NCBI RefSeq assembly: GCF_963664415.1
Contig: NZ_OY761445.1
Location: 2,630,501-2,694,500, forward strand
DNA: 64,000 nucleotides
Origin: an uncultured Desulfobacter sp.
GTDB lineage: Bacteria; Desulfobacterota; Desulfobacteria; Desulfobacterales; Desulfobacteraceae
Reading direction: 5' to 3'
Made by a program: the position numbers and the translations under genes. Under the pieces are notes generated by a model, which did not search any database, was not told where the DNA came from, and was given only the letters and a program-made list of their open reading frames with translations. Positions 1-9,216 of this stretch are shown here, piece after piece. Each line of letters begins with the position of its first letter. Position 1 is the first letter of the stretch.

Positions 1-1
1 A

Positions 2-691
2 TATATGCCGTCTTGTCTTTCCCTGGTGGCCGCTTTCGGTATAATTGTAATGTATTATCGACAAAATTTAATCATTGAAAAAATCGAGACCATTAATGGG
101 AACGACATGGCACTGCCTCAATTTGATTGCTGGCAAACTATAAAAGGCATTCTGGCCGTGGTGGTGCTGGTGGGACTATACCTGACTGACATTCCAAGGG
201 ATCTCTCCACCCTATCCGTGGCAGGATCACTTCTGCTGAGCCGAAAAATGAAAAGCCGGGATATGATGGCTCTGGTGGACTGGCATCTGATCACCTTGTT
301 CTGCGCACTTTTTATTATTATTCACGGAATTTCTTTGGCCCATCTTCCGGAACGAGTACTTGAATTCCTATCCCAAAAAGGCTTTGAACTTACTCAACCA
401 GCATTCCTCACCGGTGTTTCTGTTGTCCTATCCAATCTTTTCAGCAATGTTCCGGCCGTGATGATAGTGATTCCATGTCTGGATCAGGCCATTCCCGAAC
501 CCTGGTATATTCTGGCAATTTCCAGCACCTTTGCCGGGAACCTTTTTCTTTTGGGCAGTATCGCGAATCTGATTGTGGTTGAAAAAGCCTCTAACCATGA
601 CGTGGTTATATCCTTCAAGGAGCACGCCAGAATCGGTATCCCTGTGACCCTTCTGTCACTTCTTGTGCTGGTGGTATGGACATGGATATGA
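2..691 (+). CDS. ArsB/NhaD-type anion transporter, C-terminal part
   Basis: The reading frame is open to the left window edge, so the N-terminus is missing. What remains is about 230 residues with several hydrophobic segments. The run SNLFSNVPAVMIV followed by GNLFLLGSIANLIVVEKA is typical of the second half of ArsB/NhaD/CitM-like ion transporters, where the SNxxSNVPA and GS(I/V)ANLIV stretches form the substrate-binding re-entrant regions. The product should be an inner-membrane transporter. The substrate (arsenite, citrate, sodium/proton or another anion) cannot be told from this fragment. It ends in WTWI before a TGA and is followed by about 600 bases without a clear gene. Confidence 0.8.
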   Translation, partial: YMPSCLSLVAAFGIIVMYYRQNLIIEKIETINGNDMALPQFDCWQTIKGILAVVVLVGLYLTDIPRDLSTLSVAGSLLLSRKMKSRDMMALVDWHLITLFCALFIIIHGISLAHLPERVLEFLSQKGFELTQPAFLTGVSVVLSNLFSNVPAVMIVIPCLDQAIPEPWYILAISSTFAGNLFLLGSIANLIVVEKASNHDVVISFKEHARIGIPVTLLSLLVLVVWTWI

Positions 692-1059
692 CAACGGATT
701 TAGAGATGAAACGCGTTCAATTACCAAAGCAATATCAGGTCAGTTATCTTATCTTTTTGAACATATGTTACAGGGAAAGTCCGGGGAAGTTGGCCGACCA
801 AAAAACGGACCTTGCTTTGTAGGTAGTCTGCTCTATTGAGAATAATTTTTGTCTGGTAAAATCTAACTTTTCAATCCGACGTTTGACCGTAAGATTTATG
901 GTCAGTCAGCGGAAAAAATCAAAGCACAACATCTTGGAGAACATGTTTGTCCGGAAAGCGAGCCCTACCATTTATAAGGTTCACTAGCGTGGTCTCCAAT
1001 ATCCTGATTCATTCTTTTGGAATTGATCACTGCATTCAAAATCTTGGCAGCCCGGTTAA

Positions 1060-1104
1060 ATACCATCAATGCTCAGTCTCTGAAAAATCGGATTGGTAGG
1101 AATC
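1060..1104. repeat. 45-bp imperfect direct repeat, left copy
   Basis: The segment begins ATACCATCAATGCT and ends TTGGTAGGAATC. A partner in the same orientation lies at 16792-16836 (ATACCATCATTGCT to CTGGTAGGAATC). On the minus strand each copy leads into a short ATG-started frame, so both may be the 5' edge of the same decayed insertion sequence. The two copies bracket the whole Rhs locus. Confidence 0.45.
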
Positions 1105-1181
1105 GTGTCCTGGGAAATAAATATTATAGTGATCGCCCGGTAAATCAACTATGAATCATTGATTAGTTTTTAATATTTGCC

Positions 1182-1211
1182 TTGACAAAGATCTTCTCCC
1201 CATCCTATACG
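1182..1211 (+). promoter_or_regulatory. possible promoter of the YD/dockerin gene
   Basis: TTGACA at 1182-1187 is a consensus -35 box. The best -10 match is TATACG at 1206-1211 with an 18-nt spacer. It lies about 90 bases before the ATG at 1298. The assignment rests on consensus only. Confidence 0.35.
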
Positions 1212-1297
1212 ATAAATCGTAAAATTTTAGCTCTTTATATAAAAAGTTTGCCTTTCCATACAGGCATTGTTAATCGTTCTATTTTTGGAGACCCGCA

Positions 1298-1627
1298 ATG
1301 ATTGGAGAACAATTCAGGATATTTTTTTTAATACCACTGGCGATAACTCTTCTGTTTGTCTCTATCGCTTCAGCCGGAACCATAACCTGTGAATACGATG
1401 ATCTGAACCGAATTGTGAAGATGGAAAAATCCGAAGATTACATCATTGAGTATTCTTACGATGATGCAGGGAACCGCACCCAAACCATAATTCAGGTCCA
1501 ATCTGGGCTTGACCATGATTCGGACGGGGATATTGACGGAGCAGATCTGTACAATTTTTTGTCAGATTTTAGCGGTTCCGCCCAGGACCTTTATGATTTC
1601 TCGCAACTTTTCGGCACTCAAAATTAA
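1298..1627 (+). CDS. small secreted YD-repeat protein with dockerin-like tail
   Basis: This 109-aa protein starts at an ATG preceded by a GGAG ribosome site. It has a hydrophobic signal peptide (about residues 8-27, ending ASAG). One to two YD/Rhs units follow (YDDLNRIVKMEKS, then YSYDDAGNRTQ) at about residues 29-65. The tail DHDSDGDIDGADLYNFL resembles the calcium-binding loop of a type I dockerin, with a weaker second half (SAQDLYDFSQLF). It lies 15 bp before the large rhs gene and probably shares its transcript. It could be a cell-surface accessory, or a remnant made when an Rhs repeat was joined to a dockerin. The function is not established. Confidence 0.75.
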   Translation: MIGEQFRIFFLIPLAITLLFVSIASAGTITCEYDDLNRIVKMEKSEDYIIEYSYDDAGNRTQTIIQVQSGLDHDSDGDIDGADLYNFLSDFSGSAQDLYDFSQLFGTQN

Positions 1628-1642
1628 AATCCAGGAGGAAGC

Positions 1643-4600
1643 ATGGGAACATCCTTTAACCGAAAAAATATTTTCCAGAAAAACGCCCCTCTTAATAAAT
1701 TGTTTCAAATAAAAAAATTCTACGTCCTCTGCTTTACCTGGTTATGGCTTATTTCTTTGGGAAGTTTAATCCTGAATTTCACGTTTTCTAATGTTCCTTT
1801 GGCCCATGCAGACGTTTCCGGGCCAGGTTGGGGCAATGTTAAAGGCCTGGCTGTTACGCCGAAGCAGGCCGCAGCATACTACGACCAGAAAAGAAAAGAT
1901 ATATCTATAACAAAAACGGCATTGGCTGTGGAAGAAAGCTTTGCAGATGAAATCACCACCGAAATTAACGAACTGGCGCGGGGCCTGAACTATAATCCAA
2001 AACTGATTTACGAGTATATCCGGAACCATGTGGATTACGTTCCCTATTACGGCTCTTTGAAAGGGGCGACCCTGACTTATCTGGACAGTTCCGGCAACGA
2101 TTTTGACCAGGCATCGTTAATGGTTGCTTTGCTCAGAGCCAGCGGATACGCAGCCCAATACATTTATGGCACCTTGTCCATTCCGGCTTCCGGGGCAAGT
2201 GGCCAAAAAGACATGCAGCACTGGCTGGGCGTAACGAATAATTCTGTAGTTTCAAATATTTTAACGAATGGGGGTATTCCTTATACTTCCGGCTCAAACT
2301 ATGAGGTAGACCGGGTTTGGGTCAGAGCCACTATCGACGGAACCACTTATGTGTTTGACCCGGCTTTTAAAGTATATGAAACTGTTTCCGGAATTGATCT
2401 TGCCGATGCCATGGGCTACGACCAGACACAATTGCTTTCAGTAGCCGGCGGCACTGCGGATACGGATGGCAATTATATCCAAAGCTTAAACGAAAATGCC
2501 TTGGGAACGCAACTGACCTCCTATTCGACCGCTTTATTCAACGCGATCCGAACCAGCTATCCCAATGCCTCAATGGAAGAGATCATTGGCGGCAGGACAA
2601 TTGTTCCCGAATACCTGACACAGCTTCCCACCAGCCTTGAATTTACCATAATATCGCAAAATACCCCCTGGGATGAAATACCGTCAGAGTATACACACAC
2701 CGTCAATATCAGCTACGGAGATATTAATAAAACCCTTGATATTCCTACTCTCGGGGGAAAAAGACTTTCTGTTACATACAGTGATACCAGCGAAAGCCAG
2801 GCGGCTGCAACCCTGGCTCAGACGGATAATACGGATTCTACAATCCTGGAGTTGCAAGAGAACAACTTAAATCTTGCTTCCTCCATTCGTCTTCCATCAC
2901 CTTTGATTGATGATGAACTTGTTTTTGCAACTGCTGCCACGGCTTCAAGCGCTTCTTTGGGGTCTGTGGACCAAAACGGATCTTTGGAAACCACGCTATA
3001 TAAAGCTGGTAATAGTAACTCGGTGACGATTACAGTTATCGTTACGCTATCCTCCCAAACTGCTTTCTCTTTAGAAAGTGGAGGAGACACCCATTCTTTA
3101 GATCCCGGCGAATCTGTTCCAATACGGGTTAAATTTGACGGCACAGACCAGTCTTTGGGAACAAAAACTGCTACATTAACAGTGGCGTACTGGCATGGAA
3201 CCAATAACTTTGCCAATCAGGTCATTGATTTGACAGGCACCGTTACAGAATCCTCAGAATGCGATTTTGGTCAGGAAGAAATCAATTCAGCGCCTACAAA
3301 ATCATATACGATGACAAACACGAGCGGTGTTGATCAAACCATAGAAAGTTTTTCAATAGATGGAGACAATCCGGAACAATTTGATGTTTCTGTAACTACC
3401 GGGACATGGGCTTCAGGAGAAACTTTACCGTTTACACTTTCATATCTGACAAGTGCTGTGGGTACACATTCGGCTGTGCTAAAACGTACAATCAGCTATG
3501 AAGGCGACTATGGAACCGTAGTCCGCGTTTACGGCATGACACTGTCCGGAGAGACAATCCGTCCGCCCACGGCTCAATTATGGCTGGATGACGAGTTGAT
3601 CGCAACAGAAACAGATCCGGGCTCGGGAGACAATCCGGACACAATGGTTCTGACTATTGAACATCCATACCCGGATGACTCCTTAAGTACCTGGTCCGGA
3701 CAGGAAGTAGAATACCCCATGAGCCGGGGGGGAACCTATTATGTTATTATATATGATTTCGGCGGAAGCCGGGACGGAAGACTGCTTGAACAGCGCCAGC
3801 GCAAGATGAAAGACTACCGTCTGGCCGGATATGGGGACGAATCCCGGCAGGTGATCACGGAAACCCTGAACGTCATGGGCATGACCTGGATGCGTGACAC
3901 CACCCTTAACGCCAATCTGCTCAATGAACTGTCCGGTGTTCTGGCTATCCGTCACCACAGATTCGGAGTGATGGCCCAGGAAAGCGGCTATTACATTGAT
4001 GTAAAGGCGCAAAGATCAAGCAGTGTTTCAAGAAATAACGATTCAGATGCCCTGGAGGCCCGGTTCAAGGCCGGCAATTTCCTGGACAGTGCTCTGGAAC
4101 ACGGGGTTCTGGAGCAGATGCAGGTGAACCGTCCGGCGGTGTCAACAGTCAAATTGCTTGATATAACCAATAACGATCAAGACCCGGTATTCCTGGTGAC
4201 GTCCGCTAATTTTGACAGCATCAAAGACCAGCTTGATTATGACGATGACCAATTGACCGCGTTTAGAACACGGGTCGTTAATCAGGGATATACGCTAATC
4301 CTGCCTGCCAACGGCGGGATCGCACTGGATTCCGGGTCCGGAGGCGGGTGGGCCGGCAAAGGATATATCGAATATAAAAACGATGACGGCTCCATGAGTT
4401 GCGGTATGATCATCGGCGGTGACCATTACGGCGGGTACGCTGTGGTGGAAGCTGATGTGGATAGCGAAGTGGTAGAGCAAAAAGTAACTCCAAATATCCA
4501 GCGCGACGCCACACAGGACCAAGTCCTCGTCGGAGAACCGGTTGATATGACAACCGGGTACTGGGTGTCGCAGCAAACCGACCTGGCCCTGTCCGGCGGT

Positions 4601-7600
4601 AAGGGCGGTCTTGCCTTTAAACGGACTTATTCCAGCGGCAACCACCAGATTGAATCGGAACTGGGGTATGGCTGGTCCCATAACTGCAACCTGTATGCCG
4701 AAGTGAACTCCAACACGGCATTCGGCCTTGGCCAAAGAGTGCCCACAGACAGCACGGCTCTGATTACGGCTTCGGTAGTCATACTGGACCTGATGGTCCA
4801 GGATACAGATATCAAGGACTGGATGACTGCGGCCCTGACCGGCAAATGGGCCATGGATCAGCTTACGGACAACGCAGTCAATCTTCACCTGGAATCCGAC
4901 ATTCTGGCCTACATAAAACAGCCGGACGGCACCTTTTCCCTGCCGCCGGGCATTAATGCCGAACTTGTCCTGGACAACGAGCAGTACCGCCTGGAGGACC
5001 GGTTTGACCGGACCATTGAATTTGATGCACAAAACAGGGTCGCAACCATTACAGATGCAGACCAGAACACGGTCACATTCACCTATTCAGACGATAAACC
5101 GGCTGAGGTTTCAGACAGTTTCGGCCATACTCTGACCTTTGGATACACCGGTGACAACCTGACAAGTGTGACGGATTCTGCCGGCAGAAGCGTGTCTTTT
5201 GAATATACCGACGGCAACCTGACCACATACACGGACCCGGAAGGCAAGGTCTGGACCTATGGGTATGACACCGGCCACCGGGTTCTCTCCCTTGAGGACC
5301 CCAAGGGCGTCACCACCATCACCAATGTATATGACAGTTTTGGCCGGGTCATGACCCAGACCGCACCCAGGCAGACCGGGACTGCCGTATACAATTATTA
5401 TTTCAGCGGATACCGGAACGTCCAAGAAGACAGCCTGGGCAATCAGACCGTTTACACCTATGACCGTAAAAATCGCCTGGTTACTACACAAGACGCCCTG
5501 GGCAACCAGGTCTCCCGGAGTTATGACGGACAAAACCACGTGATCAAATCCATTGATCCCAGGGGCAATGCCACAACCTTTACATACGACGGCAACAATA
5601 ACCTGGTCCGGATCACCGACGCCCTTTCGGGAGAAACTATAAATACCTATGATGGGGATTACCACCTGATTCAGGTGACTGACCCGCTGGGCAACACGGT
5701 CAGCTATGACTATGATGACGCCCATCACCTGGTAAAAACCACCATCTCTCCCGAGTCAGGCGAAACCATAGAAACCGGTGCGTCCTATCATGCCAACGGC
5801 CTGACCGAAACCGTAACCGACGGCCGGGGTGTGGTCACCACAATGGCCTATGACGGTTACGGCAACCCGGCAACGAGCCAGACCGCCTCAGCCCCCGCTA
5901 TTGTCTATGATTACGACGGCATCGGGCAAATGACCTCCCTGACCGACCAGGGCGGGTCTCAAACCGCCTTTGTTTATGACGGCCGGGGCCTGCTTCAGAC
6001 CCGGACGGACCCGTTGTTCAACACCACGCAGATGGCCTATTATGACGATGGAAAGCTTTATACCGTCACGGACCGCAATGGTGACACCACAACGTTTACC
6101 TATACCCCTTCGGGAAAGACGGCCTCAATAACCTACCAGGACGGCACATCGGTTACCTTTACCTACGACAAGAATGACAACCTGACAGCCATGCAGGACA
6201 GCCAGGGCACCACCTCCTATGTTTACGACGACGTAAACCGGCTGACCGGCAGCACGGATCCCAACGGCTTTACCGTGGCGTATGAATATGACGGTGCCGG
6301 CAATATGGTCAAACTGACCTACCCGGGCGGCAAAACCGTCAGCTACACCTATGACGCCCTGAACCGGCTGGAGACCGTTACCATTGACTGGCTCGGAGTC
6401 AGCGCAAACTATGAATACGACCTTGCCGGCAACCTCATCGGCCTGACCCAGTTCAACGGCACCTATGTGAGCCGGGGCTATGACAATGCCAACCGCCTCA
6501 CCCGGCTTGACCACTTATCCTCATTGGCAGGCAGCGCCTTTGCCTCATACGCGTTCACCCTGGACGGCAACGGCAACCGGACCGGCATTGACCAGGAAAC
6601 ACCCTTGAGTCCTTCCCTAAGCGCCCTGACCAGGGACTTCGAGGTCTCCGATGCCGGCAACCGGATTGTAACCGCCGGAGCCGAATCTCTAATCTATGAT
6701 GAAGAAGGCCAACTGCTCACCAAGGGAGGAGACACGTTTACCTTTGACCGGGCACACAGGCTGACCGGGGCCGCCACCGAAACAGACAGCCTGATATTTT
6801 CATATGACGGCGCAGGCAACCGCCTGGCCGTGGACCGGAACGAAACGGTGACCCGGTACATCTACGACGCTGCCGGCAATCTTCTTGCCGAAGCCGACAC
6901 CGACGGGATTACCCGGTACTACATCCACGGCGCAGGCCTGCTGGCCATGGTAACTTCAGGCGGTACGCCCTATTGCTACCACTTTGACGCCACCGGCCAC
7001 ACCATTGCCCTGACCGATGCCGGCAAAACCGTTGTCAACAAATATGCCTATACGCCCTTCGGAGTTCTTGCAGGACAGGAGGAAGCCGTAGAACAGCCGT
7101 TCAAGTTCGTTGGACAGTTCGGCGTCATGACCGAAGACAACGGCTGGTATTACATGCGGGCACGGTATTATGATCCTGAAATGGGCCGGTTTATCTCCGA
7201 AGATCCCTTGGGGTTTGACGGTGGGGATGTTAATCTTTATGCGTATGTTTTTAATGATCCGGTTAATTTAGTAGACCCCGACGGGCTAATGGCCCAAAAG
7301 CTAATAAAGCTTTCGAAAAAGTTGTTTGGAAAAGTAATGAAAGCAGCCGATGGAAAAGATCCAAGAGTTAAGATCTATGACAAACATGGGAATTATCAAA
7401 ATGCAAAGGTCTTTAAAGACGGTAGAGTGGCGCCTCCCAGTGCCAAGCTCCCCAAAAGTGTTATTCAAAAAGCTCAGGACTTACTTCCTGCTGCGGCTTT
7501 ATTTCTTGGTGATCTTATTGATCCCTTCGATGCTGAAGCCTTGGGAAATGGCGAACTTCCCGAGAACTGGTTAGAACAATCATCACCGTGTGGTAAATAA
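1643..7600 (+). CDS. large Rhs-family polymorphic toxin with transglutaminase-like N-terminal region
   Basis: This 1985-aa protein starts at an ATG with AGGAGG nearby. A signal/anchor segment lies at about residues 26-55. A transglutaminase-like domain follows at about 110-260 (FDQASLMVALLRASGYAAQY, then a VFDPAFK region). Next are beta-rich modules to about residue 620, and a DUF6531-like segment near 960 (PVDMTTGYWVSQ). Many YD repeats fill about 1130-1800. The Rhs core runs to residue 1880 (MRARYYDPEMGRFISEDPLG to VDPDGL). After DPDG the last ~104 residues form a different, lysine-rich and AT-richer tip, presumed to be the cleaved toxin. I do not recognise the tip family. The immunity gene follows with a 1-nt gap. 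Export and delivery route are unknown; no VgrG or T6SS genes are present in the window. Confidence 0.93.
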   Translation: MGTSFNRKNIFQKNAPLNKLFQIKKFYVLCFTWLWLISLGSLILNFTFSNVPLAHADVSGPGWGNVKGLAVTPKQAAAYYDQKRKDISITKTALAVEESFADEITTEINELARGLNYNPKLIYEYIRNHVDYVPYYGSLKGATLTYLDSSGNDFDQASLMVALLRASGYAAQYIYGTLSIPASGASGQKDMQHWLGVTNNSVVSNILTNGGIPYTSGSNYEVDRVWVRATIDGTTYVFDPAFKVYETVSGIDLADAMGYDQTQLLSVAGGTADTDGNYIQSLNENALGTQLTSYSTALFNAIRTSYPNASMEEIIGGRTIVPEYLTQLPTSLEFTIISQNTPWDEIPSEYTHTVNISYGDINKTLDIPTLGGKRLSVTYSDTSESQAAATLAQTDNTDSTILELQENNLNLASSIRLPSPLIDDELVFATAATASSASLGSVDQNGSLETTLYKAGNSNSVTITVIVTLSSQTAFSLESGGDTHSLDPGESVPIRVKFDGTDQSLGTKTATLTVAYWHGTNNFANQVIDLTGTVTESSECDFGQEEINSAPTKSYTMTNTSGVDQTIESFSIDGDNPEQFDVSVTTGTWASGETLPFTLSYLTSAVGTHSAVLKRTISYEGDYGTVVRVYGMTLSGETIRPPTAQLWLDDELIATETDPGSGDNPDTMVLTIEHPYPDDSLSTWSGQEVEYPMSRGGTYYVIIYDFGGSRDGRLLEQRQRKMKDYRLAGYGDESRQVITETLNVMGMTWMRDTTLNANLLNELSGVLAIRHHRFGVMAQESGYYIDVKAQRSSSVSRNNDSDALEARFKAGNFLDSALEHGVLEQMQVNRPAVSTVKLLDITNNDQDPVFLVTSANFDSIKDQLDYDDDQLTAFRTRVVNQGYTLILPANGGIALDSGSGGGWAGKGYIEYKNDDGSMSCGMIIGGDHYGGYAVVEADVDSEVVEQKVTPNIQRDATQDQVLVGEPVDMTTGYWVSQQTDLALSGGKGGLAFKRTYSSGNHQIESELGYGWSHNCNLYAEVNSNTAFGLGQRVPTDSTALITASVVILDLMVQDTDIKDWMTAALTGKWAMDQLTDNAVNLHLESDILAYIKQPDGTFSLPPGINAELVLDNEQYRLEDRFDRTIEFDAQNRVATITDADQNTVTFTYSDDKPAEVSDSFGHTLTFGYTGDNLTSVTDSAGRSVSFEYTDGNLTTYTDPEGKVWTYGYDTGHRVLSLEDPKGVTTITNVYDSFGRVMTQTAPRQTGTAVYNYYFSGYRNVQEDSLGNQTVYTYDRKNRLVTTQDALGNQVSRSYDGQNHVIKSIDPRGNATTFTYDGNNNLVRITDALSGETINTYDGDYHLIQVTDPLGNTVSYDYDDAHHLVKTTISPESGETIETGASYHANGLTETVTDGRGVVTTMAYDGYGNPATSQTASAPAIVYDYDGIGQMTSLTDQGGSQTAFVYDGRGLLQTRTDPLFNTTQMAYYDDGKLYTVTDRNGDTTTFTYTPSGKTASITYQDGTSVTFTYDKNDNLTAMQDSQGTTSYVYDDVNRLTGSTDPNGFTVAYEYDGAGNMVKLTYPGGKTVSYTYDALNRLETVTIDWLGVSANYEYDLAGNLIGLTQFNGTYVSRGYDNANRLTRLDHLSSLAGSAFASYAFTLDGNGNRTGIDQETPLSPSLSALTRDFEVSDAGNRIVTAGAESLIYDEEGQLLTKGGDTFTFDRAHRLTGAATETDSLIFSYDGAGNRLAVDRNETVTRYIYDAAGNLLAEADTDGITRYYIHGAGLLAMVTSGGTPYCYHFDATGHTIALTDAGKTVVNKYAYTPFGVLAGQEEAVEQPFKFVGQFGVMTEDNGWYYMRARYYDPEMGRFISEDPLGFDGGDVNLYAYVFNDPVNLVDPDGLMAQKLIKLSKKLFGKVMKAADGKDPRVKIYDKHGNYQNAKVFKDGRVAPPSAKLPKSVIQKAQDLLPAAALFLGDLIDPFDAEALGNGELPENWLEQSSPCGK

Positions 7601-7601
7601 T

Positions 7602-8090
7602 ATGTCTTGGAAATCCAGAAAAAGAAAAGCGTTTTTTCGATATGTAGAAATGCTAAAAGCAGCTCCCATCCATCTTATTGATCAATATATTTTTATCGAT
7701 GAATTTGTCTATCACTATAGAAAAGGCAAAATAACTGCCGATAGAAATAAAAAGAGCGTGCAATCAAGCTACGAGAACTATTTGAAGGATGGCAAGATAA
7801 AAGGGCCTTTTGATTTTGACAATCGTTTTAATCCAGATTTGACATTAGATATCCTTTTTGAGAGGGATCAAAAAAAGGCTAATGTTTTGATAAAAAAAGC
7901 ATTGATGCAAATCGGAGAAACGTGGCACCAGCGGTTAAAAAATAAATTTCCAAATTATGACTATACGCTTGTAATGTATTTTAATTCTGAAGATTCAGAA
8001 TGGTATTTAGATTTTTACAATGGAACTGTAGATATTAAAAAAAATGACAGTTCTGGGCGATGTCGAAACGTCGTTTATTTAAACAGGTAG
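7602..8090 (+). CDS. probable immunity protein for the Rhs tip
   Basis: This 162-aa cytoplasmic protein has no signal peptide and no family I recognise. I take the ATG at 7602 (MSWKSRKRKAFF), 1 nt after the rhs stop, over a GTG at 7590 that overlaps rhs. Its position right behind the variable toxin tip, its size and its low GC, shared with the tip but not with the Rhs core, are the usual marks of a cognate immunity gene. The assignment rests on context only. A long hairpin at 8113-8146 ends the transcript. Confidence 0.65.
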   Translation: MSWKSRKRKAFFRYVEMLKAAPIHLIDQYIFIDEFVYHYRKGKITADRNKKSVQSSYENYLKDGKIKGPFDFDNRFNPDLTLDILFERDQKKANVLIKKALMQIGETWHQRLKNKFPNYDYTLVMYFNSEDSEWYLDFYNGTVDIKKNDSSGRCRNVVYLNR

Positions 8091-8112
8091 ACGAAGTCTT
8101 GACCTTTGTGGG

Positions 8113-8146
8113 TGTGGCATAGGAAGCAACCGCTTGCTATGCCACA
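8113..8146. terminator. convergent hairpin terminator
   Basis: TGTGGCATAG (8113-8122) pairs perfectly with CTATGCCACA (8137-8146), and AAGC/GCTT inside extends the stem. It sits between the rhs immunity gene (+) and the DUF2442 gene (-) and overlaps the stop of the latter, so it probably serves both directions. Confidence 0.65.
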
Positions 8147-8412
8147 TTGGTAAAAGCTTTCCTGGGGGCTGGCTGACCTTTCAGCAAGCCCTCAGTGCTT
8201 AAATCCTCATCCAGGTCCGGCCAGTGTATCCCAAACCCGCCGCCGCACACCTGCCAGTTGTTCAACTGCTCCGGAGTCGCATGGAGCAGCCGGGGATACC
8301 ACGCCAAGGGAACGGTGATAGTCCGGCCGTCGTTCAAATCAACGCTTAAGGTATCTTCGGTAAAATGGACGTTCTTGACGCTCTCACCGGGTTTGATATC
8401 AGAAGTATTCAT
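8137..8412 (-). CDS. DUF2442 domain protein
   Basis: Starting at MNTSDIKPGES the protein has 91 residues. The pattern VKNVHFTEDTLSVDLNDGRTI followed by PLAWYPRLLHATPEQ is the DUF2442 signature. Members are small proteins of unknown function commonly encoded beside DUF4160 proteins, as here (14-nt overlap with the upstream DUF4160 gene). Some databases treat the pair as toxin-antitoxin-like; this is not shown. I prefer the start inside the longer frame because the 16 residues before it lie in the overlap. Confidence 0.8.
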   Translation of the reverse strand: MNTSDIKPGESVKNVHFTEDTLSVDLNDGRTITVPLAWYPRLLHATPEQLNNWQVCGGGFGIHWPDLDEDLSTEGLLKGQPAPRKAFTNVA

Positions 8413-8629
8413 GCCATGCCTCCAGAATTTGCCGGTCATGTTCAATGACCAACGCTTCAATGGTTCTTAGTTCTTTGGGACTAAATCCCAGGTTCCTGGC
8501 CAGGGTGACGGGTTCCAGCCAGAATTTACAGGATTGGTTATCCCGGTCAACGTGGATATGGGGCGGTTCGTTGGACTCATGACTGTAAAAATAGAACCGG
8601 TAGGGGCCTATCCTTAAAACCACCGGCAT
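8399..8629 (-). CDS. DUF4160 domain protein
   Basis: This 76-aa protein has the DUF4160 pattern: MPVVLRIGPYRFYFYSHE, then PPHIHVDRD with its conserved His pair, then a C-terminal helix ending LEAWHEYF. DUF4160 and DUF2442 genes are typical neighbours. It lies 2 bp downstream of an XRE regulator, so the three minus-strand genes form one operon. Biochemical function is unknown. Confidence 0.82.
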   Translation of the reverse strand: MPVVLRIGPYRFYFYSHESNEPPHIHVDRDNQSCKFWLEPVTLARNLGFSPKELRTIEALVIEHDRQILEAWHEYF

Positions 8630-8631
8630 AA

Positions 8632-9039
8632 TCAGCCTGCCCTTTGCCCAAAGGGTTTAATGGCCCCTTCGACTTTATTTTTGACAATCATTGCGTCAAT
8701 GAGCTTGATTACGGTCTCCTGGTCCTCATTACTGAAATCCTCCAGGGCCTGGAACCGTTCCAAAAGCCTTAAATTGTGAAGGGGACTGTCTTCCATTCTG
8801 TTGCCTGTCAAAAGATAATCAATTGTTGTATCAAACACTTCCGACATTTTTATCAGTTTATCCATAGGTGGTGTGTGCAGGCCGCACTCATACTTATTTA
8901 ATTGCGGAAAACGTACATCAAGCTTGTTTGCCAACTCTTTTTGAGTCCATTTTTTGCTCTTCCGCAGTTCCTTGATCCGAACTCCGAAGCTTTTACGTAA
9001 TTGGTCCGTTACCATAATAAACCTGAACCTCTCAGTCAT
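8632..9039 (-). CDS. XRE-family transcriptional regulator
   Basis: This 135-aa protein has an N-terminal helix-turn-helix of the lambda-repressor type at about residues 16-75 (IKELRKSKKWTQKELANKL, then a PPMDKLIKMSEVFDTTIDYLL stretch). The C-terminal 50 residues are helical and lack a protease domain. The start at 9039 has AGGAG at a good distance. A promoter with TTGCAT, a 17-nt spacer and TATAAT lies at 9100-9128 on the same strand. It faces the primase operon across 280 bp, so it may repress that operon as well as its own. Confidence 0.88.
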   Translation of the reverse strand: MTERFRFIMVTDQLRKSFGVRIKELRKSKKWTQKELANKLDVRFPQLNKYECGLHTPPMDKLIKMSEVFDTTIDYLLTGNRMEDSPLHNLRLLERFQALEDFSNEDQETVIKLIDAMIVKNKVEGAIKPFGQRAG

Positions 9040-9099
9040 ATTTTTCTCCTACTATACCATAAGGTTTAAAAATGCACTTGACTGTGATACGCAAAAGGC

Positions 9100-9128
9100 A
9101 TTATACAGAATACGTAATGTGAATGCAA
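9100..9128 (-). promoter_or_regulatory. sigma-70 promoter of the XRE operon
   Basis: On the minus strand TTGCAT (9123-9128) is followed by a 17-nt spacer and a perfect TATAAT (9100-9105). It lies about 60 bases before the XRE start codon. Confidence 0.65.
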
Positions 9129-9170
9129 AAACTTCTTGACAGGTTTTTGCGATAAGGGAGCCTAAGAAAA

Positions 9171-9216
9171 AGGCCATCAACCCCAAACTCGCCAAAGTTA
9201 AACTGGTTGATGGCCT
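9171..9216. repeat. 12-bp perfect inverted repeat in a divergent promoter region
   Basis: AGGCCATCAACC (9171-9182) pairs with GGTTGATGGCCT (9205-9216) across a 22-nt loop. A second shorter hairpin follows at 9230-9250 (CAAAAGGG/CCCCTTTG). Both lie between the divergent XRE gene and the primase operon. They could be repressor sites, a terminator or a replication signal. Confidence 0.5.

Larger units (their letters stand above)
692..1297. other. 606-bp intergenic stretch
   Basis: No convincing gene is seen here. The segment 1060-1104 is an imperfect direct repeat of 16792-16836, near the other end of the Rhs locus. A possible promoter for the next gene is TTGACA at 1182-1187 with a weak -10 around 1205-1211. 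Confidence 0.4.

Noticed and set aside
4295..5728. Long minus-strand frames inside the rhs gene
   Set aside because: They arise from the YD-repeat codon pattern of the rhs gene and have no independent support.
5100..7200. Periodic repeats that could suggest a CRISPR or satellite array
   Set aside because: They are the coding YD repeats of the Rhs protein, with variable spacing and full reading-frame continuity.
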